Below are positions 7,863-14,794 of a stretch of DNA of 14,794 bases, one piece after another. The stretch lies in NCBI GenBank assembly GCA_900772775.1, contig CAAGRW010000081.1:1-14794 (forward strand), written 5' to 3'. The stretch is from Candidatus Rifleibacteriota bacterium (lineage in GTDB: Bacteria > Vulcanimicrobiota > Xenobia > Xenobiales > Xenobiaceae). Below the pieces are notes generated by a model that searched no databases, had not been told where the DNA came from, and saw nothing but the letters and a program-made list of their open reading frames with translations. Each line of letters starts with the position of its first letter. Position 1 is the stretch's first letter. Both the position numbers and the translations under genes were made by a program.

Positions 7863-8051
7863 TCCGTTTCTTTCTTTTGTTTTGAACTGGAGCGTCTGGG
7901 ATTATTTCTTCTCTCCAAAATAAGGGGGAATGTGCGCCGCAGTTAGCGTAAAACCTGCCGCAAAATTGTCCTCGGAGACGCAAGCGGAAAATTTGACGGG
8001 ATTGCCTTGGGGGCCTGCTTATCCTGGCAACGTGCTTGACAACTTAGCAAA

Positions 8052-8056
8052 TGGAG
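8052..8056 (+). promoter_or_regulatory. Shine-Dalgarno that fixes the smc TTG start
   Basis: TGGAG lies 7 bases upstream of the TTG at 8064. The conserved SMC N-terminus (FLKRLELSGFKTFA) begins directly after that TTG, and no ATG or GTG is available in frame nearby, so the rare start codon is well supported. Confidence 0.75.
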
Positions 8057-8063
8057 TTTTTCT

Positions 8064-11000
8064 TTGTTTCTCAAAAGATTAGAACTGAGCGGATTTAAAA
8101 CTTTCGCCGATAAAACCGAATTGGAATTTATTCCAGGCCTTATGGCTATTGTAGGGCCCAACGGCAGCGGAAAATCTAATTTAACTGATGCGGTGCGTTA
8201 TGTTTTGGGAGAGCAAAGCGCCAAAAATTTACGCGCTGCTAAGCAAGAAGAACTAATTTTTGCCGGTTCTCCCGAGCGGCGTCCGGCTCAAAGTTGTGAA
8301 GTTACCGTAACTTTTGATAATCAGGATCACACTTTGCCTATCGATTTTTCAGAAGTTTCCTTAACCCGTAAAGTTAATCGTCAAGGTGAATCACAATATT
8401 ATATCAACCAAGTTTCCTGCCGTTTAAAAGATATTCAAGAGCTTTTGATGGGCTCAGGCGTAGGCCCTGGCTCCTTTTATATTTTGGGAGCTCGCGAAGT
8501 TGATATGGTGCTTTCGTCTGATCCTAAAGACCGCAGGCTAATGTTGGAGGAAACGGCTGGCACTAACCGCTATCGTTTTCGCCGCAAAGAAGCTGTACGC
8601 AAGTTGGAGCAAGCGCAGCAAAATTTAGTGCGTTTGCACGATTTACATACTGAAGTTGAAGCAAGTACTTCTGAAAGCAGCAAGGCTTTGGCGCGTTATG
8701 AGCGCTATCGCAAAGCCCAGGACGATTTGCAACTTTGTGAAGCTCGGCTTACTTGGGCTCAATTTCGTAAAGCTGAGTCGGCTTTTAAGGAAGCTATAGA
8801 AAAGACTGCCGCCTTACAAGAGAGTTCACAGGAGGCCGACCGACGCCAAAGTTCTTTAACTGAAGAAGTTGAAGCTTTGCAAAAATTGCAAAATGAGCGG
8901 CGTGCTCAGCGTGACTTTTTGCATCGTCAAAATGCCGACTTAAAAGCCGAACTTTCTTTTGCTAAAGCTTCTCAAGATGGTGTCAGCAGACGATTAAGTC
9001 AATTGGAAAGCGACTCTCAGGCGGCAACTGAACATTCCCAAAGCTTGGCGGCCCGTTATTTGGAAAGAAACGAAGAATTGGGCAAGCTGAAAGAGCAGTT
9101 GCCTGAGCTACGTCAGAAGTGTACCCAAGCTGAAGAAGCTTGCTCGCAAATTCAACAGAAAATTGCCGAATTGCCTCAAGAAGTAGGTGGCCAAGGACGT
9201 ACTTATCGAGAGTCTTTAGCGGCCAACGAAGAGCGACAGAGAGAGTTGCGGGTTAAGTCTGAAGTCTTAAAAAATGAGGCTGAGCGTGACGCCAAACGTT
9301 TGCAAAATGCCCAGCAAGAGTTAGTCGAGCTTAAAGGCGATACTGAAGGCGTCAACGAGTTGTTGCAAGAGCGTCAAGCTTTGCTTGATCGCTGCGCCGA
9401 AGCTAAAGAAAATAGAGAAAATGAGGCTGCACTTTTAAAAGGGCTGCGCTCAGAACTTGTGCAATTGCGCTCGCAACGCTCCGAGTTGGAGCGCCGCCGC
9501 CGCCCTTTGAATGGTCGGGTTATGGAATTGGAAGCAGCCTTGGAAGAGCGAGTGGGCGTGCCTTTGCCAGTTAAGGCGGTCATGAAATGGCAAGATCTCG
9601 GCACGGTTGGCGTTATTGGCGAACTGGTTAAGGTTCATGAAGGTATGGAGACGGCCTTGGAAGTAGCTCTGGGTGGCCGCCTTAACGACATTGTAGTAAA
9701 AGATCGCGCCGCTGCTTCGCGTTTGGTAGAGCGCTTAAAAAGAGAACGAGTCGGCAGAGTTACATTCTGGCCTTTAGATTTGCAGCGTCGCGAAAGTGAG
9801 CCTATCCCTTTGCCCACTCGCCAGGGAGTGGTTGGCTATGCTTTGGAGCTTATAGACTTTGAGCCTAAATTGCGTCCTGTGCTCAGCCAAATTTTGGGCC
9901 AAACTTTAGTAGTCAAAGATTTGGAGGCTGCTTTAAACCTGTACGATCGTTTCAAAGGGCGGCGGCCTCACTTGGTGACTTTACAAGGCGAATTTCTCTC
10001 TGCTGTCGGCGCCGTTACCGGTGGCGTCAGCCGAACGGAAAAGACCGGTATGTTTGTCAGAATGCGTGCTTGTGAAGAAGCGCGGCGCAATTTAGCCGAT
10101 TTAGAAAAAACACTAAGTGAACAAAATCGCCGAGAAGAGCGTCTGGAACAACAGTTAGTTACTTCCGAAGCCAAAATGGCCACTTTAACTGAAGAAGAGC
10201 GCTTGGCTAAACAAGAATTGGCTGATTTAGAAGCTGAAAACCGGCGAGTTGAGCGCGAACAAATGCGTTTGCAATCTATTCGCGATCGCTTAAATGGCGA
10301 GATAAAATCACTCGAAGGCGCTTTGGCCGACGGAGAAAAAACTTTGGCCGCCCACAAAGCGGAAATGGAAACTTTGGCCCAAGAGTGGATTTTATTAAAT
10401 GAGCGTTTGGCACTTTCTGTAGAGCAAGAAACGCAATTGACAGCTAAGCGCAGCGCCTTGAAAGTGCGTTTAATTGAAGAACAGATGCATTTGAAAAGTG
10501 CTCAGGAAGCTCTGGCGGCCAGAGAACGCGAATTGAGCAATTTACAACGCAATTTAGACGAATTGGATGAAGATGCGCAGAGAGCTCAAGCTGAAGCCCA
10601 GCGTTTGGTTGCTGCTCAGGCGCGTACCCAAAGTGAAGGGGATAATCTAACTCGTTCTATTGCCGAAAAACAAGAGCAATTGCGCCAGGCTATCCAAGAG
10701 TTGGAAGAGGCTTCTTCTGTTTTGGAACGAGAAAATGGTAAATTGCTGCAAATGCGTCAAGAACAAGCCAAAGTAGCCAGACAGGCGCGAGAGTTGGGCG
10801 AAGCGTTGAGCAGCGCTATGGTTAATAAAGATACGTGGCAAGCTCGTTTTAGAGCTGAACAAGCTCGCTGGCAAGACTATGCTCAAAGCCATTACGATAC
10901 GCAAGCACCTGAATTTGGTGAAGTTAATGCTGTCGAAGTGGCGGGACAGGCGACTAAATTGCGCAATTATTTGGCTAATTTCGGCAGTGTCAATTTGGGG

Positions 11001-11615
11001 GCACGCGAAGAATATGAACGACTTAAAGCTAGATTGGATGAGCTTAATAGTCAAATAGGCGACATCGAGCAAGCTTCCGACGGGTTTAAACGCATTATCG
11101 CCGAAATGGATCAAGCTTTAATTACGCGCTTTAAACAAGTGTTCAATCAAGTGAACCACACCTTCTCGGCCATTTTCCAAAACATCTTTGGCGGTGGCTG
11201 GGCCAAGCTTGAGCTATGTGATCCTGACGATTGGTTAGATTCAGGCGTAGACATTTGTGCTTGCCCTCCCGGCAAAAAAATGCAAAATCTAACCCTATTT
11301 TCTTCTGGAGAAAGAGCCCTGTCCGCTATTTCTTTCTTGTTTGCTTTGCTTACTCATAAGCCCAGTCCGGTAGTTATTTTTGACGAGTTGGATGCTCCTT
11401 TGGATGACGCCAACGTCGAAAAAATAGCGCGTAAACTCCTAGACTTTGCTGCTTCTTCGCAATTTTTAATTGTTACCCACAATCGCAAAACGATGGAATT
11501 TGCCCAACGGCTTTATGGTGTGACTATGGACAAGCCAGGTGTAAGCCGCTTATTAAGTGTAACTATGGAGAAGCAGCAACCCGATGAGGATGATGAGGAA
11601 ATGCCTCCCCATTAG
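8064..11615 (+). CDS. smc: Chromosome segregation protein SMC
   Basis: 1183 aa, the normal length. It is an ATP-driven DNA-loop-forming condensin subunit that works with ScpA and ScpB on the nucleoid. In order: N-terminal head with Walker A GPNGSGKS (31-38); first coiled coil about 165-505; hinge about 510-655, including LGTVGVIGELVKV and an AVGAVTGG segment near its end; returning coiled coil about 660-1010; C-terminal head with the ABC signature at 1079-1083, Walker B VVIFDELDAPLDD (D1107, catalytic E1108), and a closing IVTHNRKTMEFAQRLYGVTM segment. Two motifs look atypical. The Q-loop region reads YILGAREVD, with A143 where 'QG' is expected. The signature reads FSSGE instead of LSGGE. The tail is acidic (DEDDEEMPPH). 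No rnc or ftsY gene is adjacent, unlike the common rnc-smc-ftsY order. A TTG start with a good Shine-Dalgarno is used. Confidence 0.96.
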   Translation: MFLKRLELSGFKTFADKTELEFIPGLMAIVGPNGSGKSNLTDAVRYVLGEQSAKNLRAAKQEELIFAGSPERRPAQSCEVTVTFDNQDHTLPIDFSEVSLTRKVNRQGESQYYINQVSCRLKDIQELLMGSGVGPGSFYILGAREVDMVLSSDPKDRRLMLEETAGTNRYRFRRKEAVRKLEQAQQNLVRLHDLHTEVEASTSESSKALARYERYRKAQDDLQLCEARLTWAQFRKAESAFKEAIEKTAALQESSQEADRRQSSLTEEVEALQKLQNERRAQRDFLHRQNADLKAELSFAKASQDGVSRRLSQLESDSQAATEHSQSLAARYLERNEELGKLKEQLPELRQKCTQAEEACSQIQQKIAELPQEVGGQGRTYRESLAANEERQRELRVKSEVLKNEAERDAKRLQNAQQELVELKGDTEGVNELLQERQALLDRCAEAKENRENEAALLKGLRSELVQLRSQRSELERRRRPLNGRVMELEAALEERVGVPLPVKAVMKWQDLGTVGVIGELVKVHEGMETALEVALGGRLNDIVVKDRAAASRLVERLKRERVGRVTFWPLDLQRRESEPIPLPTRQGVVGYALELIDFEPKLRPVLSQILGQTLVVKDLEAALNLYDRFKGRRPHLVTLQGEFLSAVGAVTGGVSRTEKTGMFVRMRACEEARRNLADLEKTLSEQNRREERLEQQLVTSEAKMATLTEEERLAKQELADLEAENRRVEREQMRLQSIRDRLNGEIKSLEGALADGEKTLAAHKAEMETLAQEWILLNERLALSVEQETQLTAKRSALKVRLIEEQMHLKSAQEALAARERELSNLQRNLDELDEDAQRAQAEAQRLVAAQARTQSEGDNLTRSIAEKQEQLRQAIQELEEASSVLERENGKLLQMRQEQAKVARQARELGEALSSAMVNKDTWQARFRAEQARWQDYAQSHYDTQAPEFGEVNAVEVAGQATKLRNYLANFGSVNLGAREEYERLKARLDELNSQIGDIEQASDGFKRIIAEMDQALITRFKQVFNQVNHTFSAIFQNIFGGGWAKLELCDPDDWLDSGVDICACPPGKKMQNLTLFSSGERALSAISFLFALLTHKPSPVVIFDELDAPLDDANVEKIARKLLDFAASSQFLIVTHNRKTMEFAQRLYGVTMDKPGVSRLLSVTMEKQQPDEDDEEMPPH

Positions 11616-11654
11616 GCTCTTTCTCTGTCTTTGCTTTTGGCCAAGCCACCACGT

Positions 11655-11711
11655 AAAAGGGGCCCGCAGCCGGTTGGCGCTAAGCGCCAAAGTCCACTGC
11701 GGGCCCCTTTT
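11655..11711. terminator. Nested cruciform-like bidirectional terminator between smc and nhaA
   Basis: A perfect 15-bp stem (AAAAGGGGCCCGCAG at 11655-11669 with its complement at 11697-11711) encloses a second perfect hairpin, TTGGCGC-TAA-GCGCCAA at 11674-11690 (7 bp, 3-base loop). The outer stem starts and ends in A4/T4, giving a short U-tract in either direction. It lies between the convergent smc and nhaA stops (11615 and 11746). Confidence 0.85.
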
Positions 11712-11745
11712 GTGTTGCAGTTATTTAGATAAAAGTTTTATCGCT

Positions 11746-13197
11746 TTAAGCTTTAGCTGGAGCGGTTGCTTCTTCTGTAACTTGCTTGGGAGCAGATTCG
11801 GTAGATTCGTTATTCTGTCCATCAGTTTTTTGCGGATGGAGATAAAGCCAAATAAAGCCTAAAATACCGGCTGTAGTGGATGAGCAAAGGATGGCCAATT
11901 TGGCGGTATCCAAGTGTGAGCCGGCGCCTAAAGCCAAGTTAGAAACAAATAAGGCCATAGTAAAGCCGATGCCGCCGAGCATGCCGGCGCCGAAAAGCTG
12001 AATCCAATTGGCACCGCGAGGCAATTTGGCTAAGCCGCACTTAATAGTGAGGAAGGTACCTAAAGTAATACCGACCGGCTTACCTACAATCAGACCCAAA
12101 GCAATACCATGAGTGAGAGTGTCGCTCAAGAAACCGGGATCGAGTTTGGTAATAATGACACCACTGTTGGCTAAAGCAAAGAGTGGCATAATAATCATGG
12201 AAACGAAAGTGCCAATTGAATGCTCCATAATTACCAGAGGAGGCAAAGCTTTGGAGGCATTTTCGTGCAAAAATTCTACTGCAGAGATAACTTTGGTGTC
12301 GCCTATAGCTCCCTCTTCGTTGTCGGGACGTTTGTCTAAGACGTCTCGGACAGTGGCTATGGCTTTAGCTAAACGATCTTTGTCTAAAGCTGTCCAGGTA
12401 GGAATAGTAATAGCTAACATTACGCCGGCTAAAGAAGCGTGAATACCGGAATGGAGTACGCAAAGCCAGAGAATTATGCCACCTAAAGAGTAGACAAGCA
12501 GAGAACGGGTTCCGAGTTTGTTAAGAAGGAGCAAAATAGCAAATACAGCCAAAGCTGAAACTAAAGCGGCTACGTTAATGTTGCTGCTGTAGAACAAAGC
12601 AATTACTAAAACAGCTCCCAAGTCATCGGCAATAGCTAAAGCTACCAAAAAGACTTTCAAACTATTGGGGACGCGCTTGCCCAGCATAGTAATAACGCCT
12701 AAAGCGAAAGCAATATCGGTAGCCACGGGAATGCCCCAGCCATGAGTGTAGGGAGTGCCCATGGCGCAGAGACTAAAGAGAATAGCCGGTACCAGCATAC
12801 CGCCGGCAGCGGCAATAACTGGCAAAATAGCTTGGCCAAAACTGGAGAGATCGCCAACTTGCATTTCACGTTTTATTTCTAAGCCGACTTGCAAGAAGAA
12901 GATGGCCATTAAGCCGTCGTTAACCCATTCAAGTAGCGTATGCTCCAAGCTGAAAGAGCCTATGCCTATGCGAGCGTGAGTGCCCCAGAAGCCAAGATAG
13001 CTTTCAGGCATAGAGTTTGCCCAAATGAGAGCTACTATAGTGGCCAACAAGAGGACGATACCTCCGGAGGTCTCCATATTCATAAAACTGTTGATGGGAC
13101 TTAGTACCGCCTCTAAGGGCGCAGCTAGTTTCATGTTTGTCTTGCTGCTGCGTATCCTATTGGCTTTGGTTACATCTTTTACTATTTTTTTACTCAT
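11746..13197 (-). CDS. nhaA: Na+/H+ antiporter NhaA
   Basis: Inner-membrane antiporter that exports Na+ (or Li+) in exchange for H+ and controls pH and salt balance. It has 483 aa from the chosen start, about 12 hydrophobic helices, and is longer than the 388-aa E. coli protein. Residues below use the ATG at 13197. Key residues are D161 in the ATDIAFALG unwound helix, the ion-binding pair D191/D192 in AIADDLGAVLV, and K373 in GKPVGI; all are present. A hydrophilic insert (about 286-317, with DKRPDNEEGA) and a polar C-terminal tail (455-483) account for the extra length. The frame stays open to 13326, but ATG 13197 has a GGAG 8 bases upstream and the extra 43 residues are not NhaA-like. It stands alone and shares a terminator region with smc. 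Confidence 0.95.
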   Translation of the reverse strand: MSKKIVKDVTKANRIRSSKTNMKLAAPLEAVLSPINSFMNMETSGGIVLLLATIVALIWANSMPESYLGFWGTHARIGIGSFSLEHTLLEWVNDGLMAIFFLQVGLEIKREMQVGDLSSFGQAILPVIAAAGGMLVPAILFSLCAMGTPYTHGWGIPVATDIAFALGVITMLGKRVPNSLKVFLVALAIADDLGAVLVIALFYSSNINVAALVSALAVFAILLLLNKLGTRSLLVYSLGGIILWLCVLHSGIHASLAGVMLAITIPTWTALDKDRLAKAIATVRDVLDKRPDNEEGAIGDTKVISAVEFLHENASKALPPLVIMEHSIGTFVSMIIMPLFALANSGVIITKLDPGFLSDTLTHGIALGLIVGKPVGITLGTFLTIKCGLAKLPRGANWIQLFGAGMLGGIGFTMALFVSNLALGAGSHLDTAKLAILCSSTTAGILGFIWLYLHPQKTDGQNNESTESAPKQVTEEATAPAKA

Positions 13198-13205
13198 GTA
13201 TCCAT

Positions 13206-13209
13206 CTCC
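13206..13209 (-). promoter_or_regulatory. Shine-Dalgarno that fixes the nhaA start
   Basis: Read on the minus strand, GGAG lies 8 bases before the ATG at 13197, preferring this start over the longer open frame up to 13326. Confidence 0.7.
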
Positions 13210-13235
13210 AATGTTGCCAACTCCTCCCCCTAATT

Positions 13236-13268
13236 CGCTTGGCGCGATTTTTACGCTTAGGCGCGATT
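13236..13268. repeat. Tandem direct repeat upstream of nhaA
   Basis: Two near-identical units, CGCTT-GGCGCGATT at 13236-13249 and CGCTTAGGCGCGATT at 13254-13268, differ by one inserted base and start 18 bases apart. They lie 39-71 bases upstream of the nhaA ATG and overlap the candidate promoter, which suggests a two-site operator; an RNA element is possible. Confidence 0.6.
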
Positions 13269-13277
13269 CCCTGCCAA
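13248..13277 (-). promoter_or_regulatory. nhaA: Candidate nhaA promoter
   Basis: Read on the minus strand, TTGGCA (13277-13272) and TAAAAA (13253-13248) are separated by 18 bases, a sigma70-like arrangement with a weak -10. Transcription would begin near 13241, about 45 bases before the nhaA ATG. The distal repeat copy would fill the spacer and the proximal copy would cover the start site. Confidence 0.4.
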
Positions 13278-13349
13278 TATTTAGTAAAAATTGGGCTGCA
13301 GACATAAAAACATATTTAAAGGCCACAGCCAGAAAATAGGCCTTTCAGC

Positions 13350-13418
13350 AAGGTAGGCAGGTAATAAATACCTTCTTAAGAATAGTCCCGAAGGCGCTTT
13401 TTGGGGGCTTTTAGGCCC
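13350..13418 (+). other. Possible structured leader of the zinc-finger gene
   Basis: Several short inverted repeats lie in the 100 bases before the zinc-finger gene: AAGGTA/TACCTT (13350-13355 and 13369-13374), AGTCCC/GGGGCT (13384-13389 and 13404-13409, with one G-U pair, followed by TTT), and GGGC/GCCC (13405-13408 and 13415-13418). The last two cannot form together, an attenuator-like layout. I do not recognise a known riboswitch class here. Confidence 0.25.
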
Positions 13419-13436
13419 TGACCAAGCAAAGGAAAC

Positions 13437-13442
13437 GGAAGG
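13437..13442 (+). promoter_or_regulatory. Ribosome binding site of the zinc-finger gene
   Basis: GGAAGG sits 6 bases (TTTTTT) before the ATG at 13449 and supports this start. Confidence 0.6.
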
Positions 13443-13448
13443 TTTTTT

Positions 13449-14794
13449 ATGTCTCTATCTGAGAGAGTTTGTCCTGTTTGTGGCAAGCCTTTTGCCAAGC
13501 AGAATGAAGATGGGAGCAGCGGCAATGCTTTAGGATGCACATTGTGTGGTCAGTGTGGCTATCTTTATCATGACGAATGTTGGGATAAAATAGAGCGTTG
13601 TGCTGTTTTTGGTTGCCGTTGTACCCATTCTGAATCCGTTTCTAAAACTTTGAGCTTGCCCACAACTGTGAAGTGCCAAGCTTGTGGCAACGACAATCCT
13701 TACAAAGCTTCTTTGTGCTCAAAATGTGGAAAGCCCTTAGAGGCTCGTTTTGTAGGCAAAATTTTTAGTTCCAATTCTGTCAAACATTGGCAAGCCTCTA
13801 CAGACAAAGAGCTTATTCTTAAGGCTGATAAAGATTGGAATTCTTCCGTACGCTATTTATATAATGGTGATTTTGAATATTGGTTGGAAAATAACGGCTA
13901 CGAAGAATTGGCCCAAAAAGCTAAGGAAGCCAGGCAAGCTAATCGTCAACGTTCTGTAGGGCTAGAAGTCTTTTTGGAGTCCTCCGGCTACGTCAGTAAG
14001 CCTATTTTAAATCTTTCCACCAATTCTTTAACTGTCGAATGTGCTGACGATGAAGTAGATACTATTATCAATATCAGCAATGTGGGCAGGGGCTACCTTT
14101 ATGGAACTTTACGCGCTGACGTAGATTGGATTATTGCTCAACCTCAAGAATTTGCCAGTAACAATCAGCGCATTATGCTTACTTTGGATATGACTGCTTT
14201 GGGTGGCAACTCCGGAGAAGGCAAGATCGTATTCAAGACTTCAGGGGGAGAGTCTACCGTCACAGTTAAGGCTAGTCGTATAGCCGTATCTACTGCTATT
14301 TCTCTCTATCGTGATGGCAACTACCTTAAAGCTAGAGCTTTAGGACGTAAGCTCTTAGATAATCGCATTTCCATAGCTGATGCTTCAGTATTGTGTGCTG
14401 CCTGCTGTTTGCATGAAGAAAATTATATCGGGGCTGTCTCCGACTTGCGTCGTCTTTCTGGCAAATGTAAAACTTTGCCGGGAGATATTGCTTCTCAAGT
14501 TTATGCCTGGCTTAAAGACGATCCGGCTCAAGCTGTTACTTTGGAAAAAGGCGCCATTTATGAAGCTATTGCCGAAGTGGCAGACGAAGAACTAAAAAAA
14601 GATCTTCGCAAAGATTTGGCTAGGGTAATCATAGATAGGGCTTCCATGTCTGTCGATTCTGGTTCCGGAAGCGCTTCATTGTGGAATAGTGGTAAAGAAG
14701 CTGCCAAAAGTATCAAAGAAACTTTGAAACAGGCTGAAAATCTCGATCCTGAATTGGCTAAAGAAGCTTCAGATGTGCGCAAACGTTTGCGCTC
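13449..14794 (+). CDS. RING-like and zinc-ribbon protein with Ig-like domain, 3'-truncated
   Basis: The frame is open from ATG 13449 to the window end (448 complete codons, no stop), so the protein is partial. Residues 8-58 form a Cys/His module resembling prokaryotic RING fingers: C8-x2-C11, C30-x2-C33-x2-C36, then YLYHDECW (H41, C44) and C51-x4-C56-x-C58. Residues 76-93 are a zinc ribbon (CQAC ... CSKC). Residues about 130-163 are an 'LYNGDFEYWLENNGYEELAQKA' type helical segment. Residues about 185-280 look like an Ig-like beta-sandwich with the NVGRGYLYGTLRADVDWIIAQP pattern. From about 281 the sequence is helical and TPR-like, with an Ala-rich end. There is no signal peptide, so it is probably cytoplasmic. 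Codon use resembles its neighbours. Prokaryotic RING fingers are linked to protein-protein interaction and sometimes to ubiquitin-like systems; a function here is not proven. Confidence 0.85.
   Translation, partial: MSLSERVCPVCGKPFAKQNEDGSSGNALGCTLCGQCGYLYHDECWDKIERCAVFGCRCTHSESVSKTLSLPTTVKCQACGNDNPYKASLCSKCGKPLEARFVGKIFSSNSVKHWQASTDKELILKADKDWNSSVRYLYNGDFEYWLENNGYEELAQKAKEARQANRQRSVGLEVFLESSGYVSKPILNLSTNSLTVECADDEVDTIINISNVGRGYLYGTLRADVDWIIAQPQEFASNNQRIMLTLDMTALGGNSGEGKIVFKTSGGESTVTVKASRIAVSTAISLYRDGNYLKARALGRKLLDNRISIADASVLCAACCLHEENYIGAVSDLRRLSGKCKTLPGDIASQVYAWLKDDPAQAVTLEKGAIYEAIAEVADEELKKDLRKDLARVIIDRASMSVDSGSGSASLWNSGKEAAKSIKETLKQAENLDPELAKEASDVRKRLR

Noticed and set aside
8036..8041. 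Perfect TTGACA just upstream of smc
   Set aside because: A -10 box at normal spacing would fall on or past the smc start codon, and no good hexamer is there. A TTGACG at 7993 also lacks a good -10 partner.
9374..10357. Antisense open frames within smc
   Set aside because: They are Arg/Ser-rich products of the GC-biased reverse strand of a well-supported coiled-coil gene, with no family features.
13198..13326. 43-residue N-terminal extension of nhaA to 13326
   Set aside because: It lacks NhaA similarity, crosses the direct repeat and candidate promoter, and the internal ATG at 13197 has its own well-spaced GGAG.
14380..14595. Open frame in another phase within the zinc-finger gene
   Set aside because: It lies wholly inside the longer frame starting at 13449, which has a ribosome binding site and clear Cys/His motifs.
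1..14794. CRISPR arrays, insertion sequences, tRNA or rRNA genes
   Set aside because: No regularly spaced repeats, transposase motifs or recognisable RNA gene sequences were seen on either strand.

Overview
This is a compact, roughly 45% GC bacterial chromosomal window with no rRNA, tRNA, CRISPR array, transposase or phage gene that I could see. Its gene set is phosphopentomutase, a DUF4912 plus GH57 pair, an M29-type aminopeptidase, SMC, NhaA, and a RING-like zinc-finger protein fused to an Ig-like domain. It suggests an uncultured or poorly sampled lineage on the Terrabacteria side of the bacterial tree (for example Synergistota, Eremiobacterota or a Cyanobacteria relative). That placement is only an inference from which families co-occur.

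Layout. Positions 64-1143 (+) encode an unusual protein with two DUF2442-like repeats joined by an acidic linker. Positions 1285-2448 (+) encode deoB, which ends at a strong bidirectional terminator. Facing it on the minus strand is a tightly packed four-gene operon, read 6602 to 2571: DUF4912 protein, GH57/DUF1957 protein (4-bp ATGA overlap), a small helical protein (10-bp gap) and a membrane-anchored substrate-binding-protein-like protein (3-bp gap). An intrinsic terminator at 6676-6725 separates this operon from the M29 aminopeptidase (7862-6759, minus). The aminopeptidase and smc (8064-11615, +) diverge from a 201-bp intergenic region. smc and nhaA (13197-11746, minus) converge on a nested cruciform-like terminator. 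nhaA and a 3'-truncated zinc-finger gene (13449 to the window end, +) diverge from a 251-bp intergenic region holding a direct repeat and several hairpins.

How the genes work together. Most transcription units are single housekeeping genes: nucleoside salvage, peptide breakdown, chromosome segregation and Na+/H+ exchange. The coherent multi-gene unit is the DUF4912-GH57 operon. The GH57 protein keeps the nucleophile motif (E199) but has substitutions at several other active-site positions, including Asn where the acid/base Asp is expected. It may therefore be a glucan-binding or otherwise repurposed pseudoenzyme working with an envelope-anchored solute-binding-like partner.

The most interesting observations are the degenerate GH57 in its four-gene operon; the atypical Q-loop and signature motif of SMC; the RING/zinc-ribbon/Ig-like protein at the right edge; the tandem DUF2442 protein at the left edge; and the direct repeat placed on the probable nhaA promoter.
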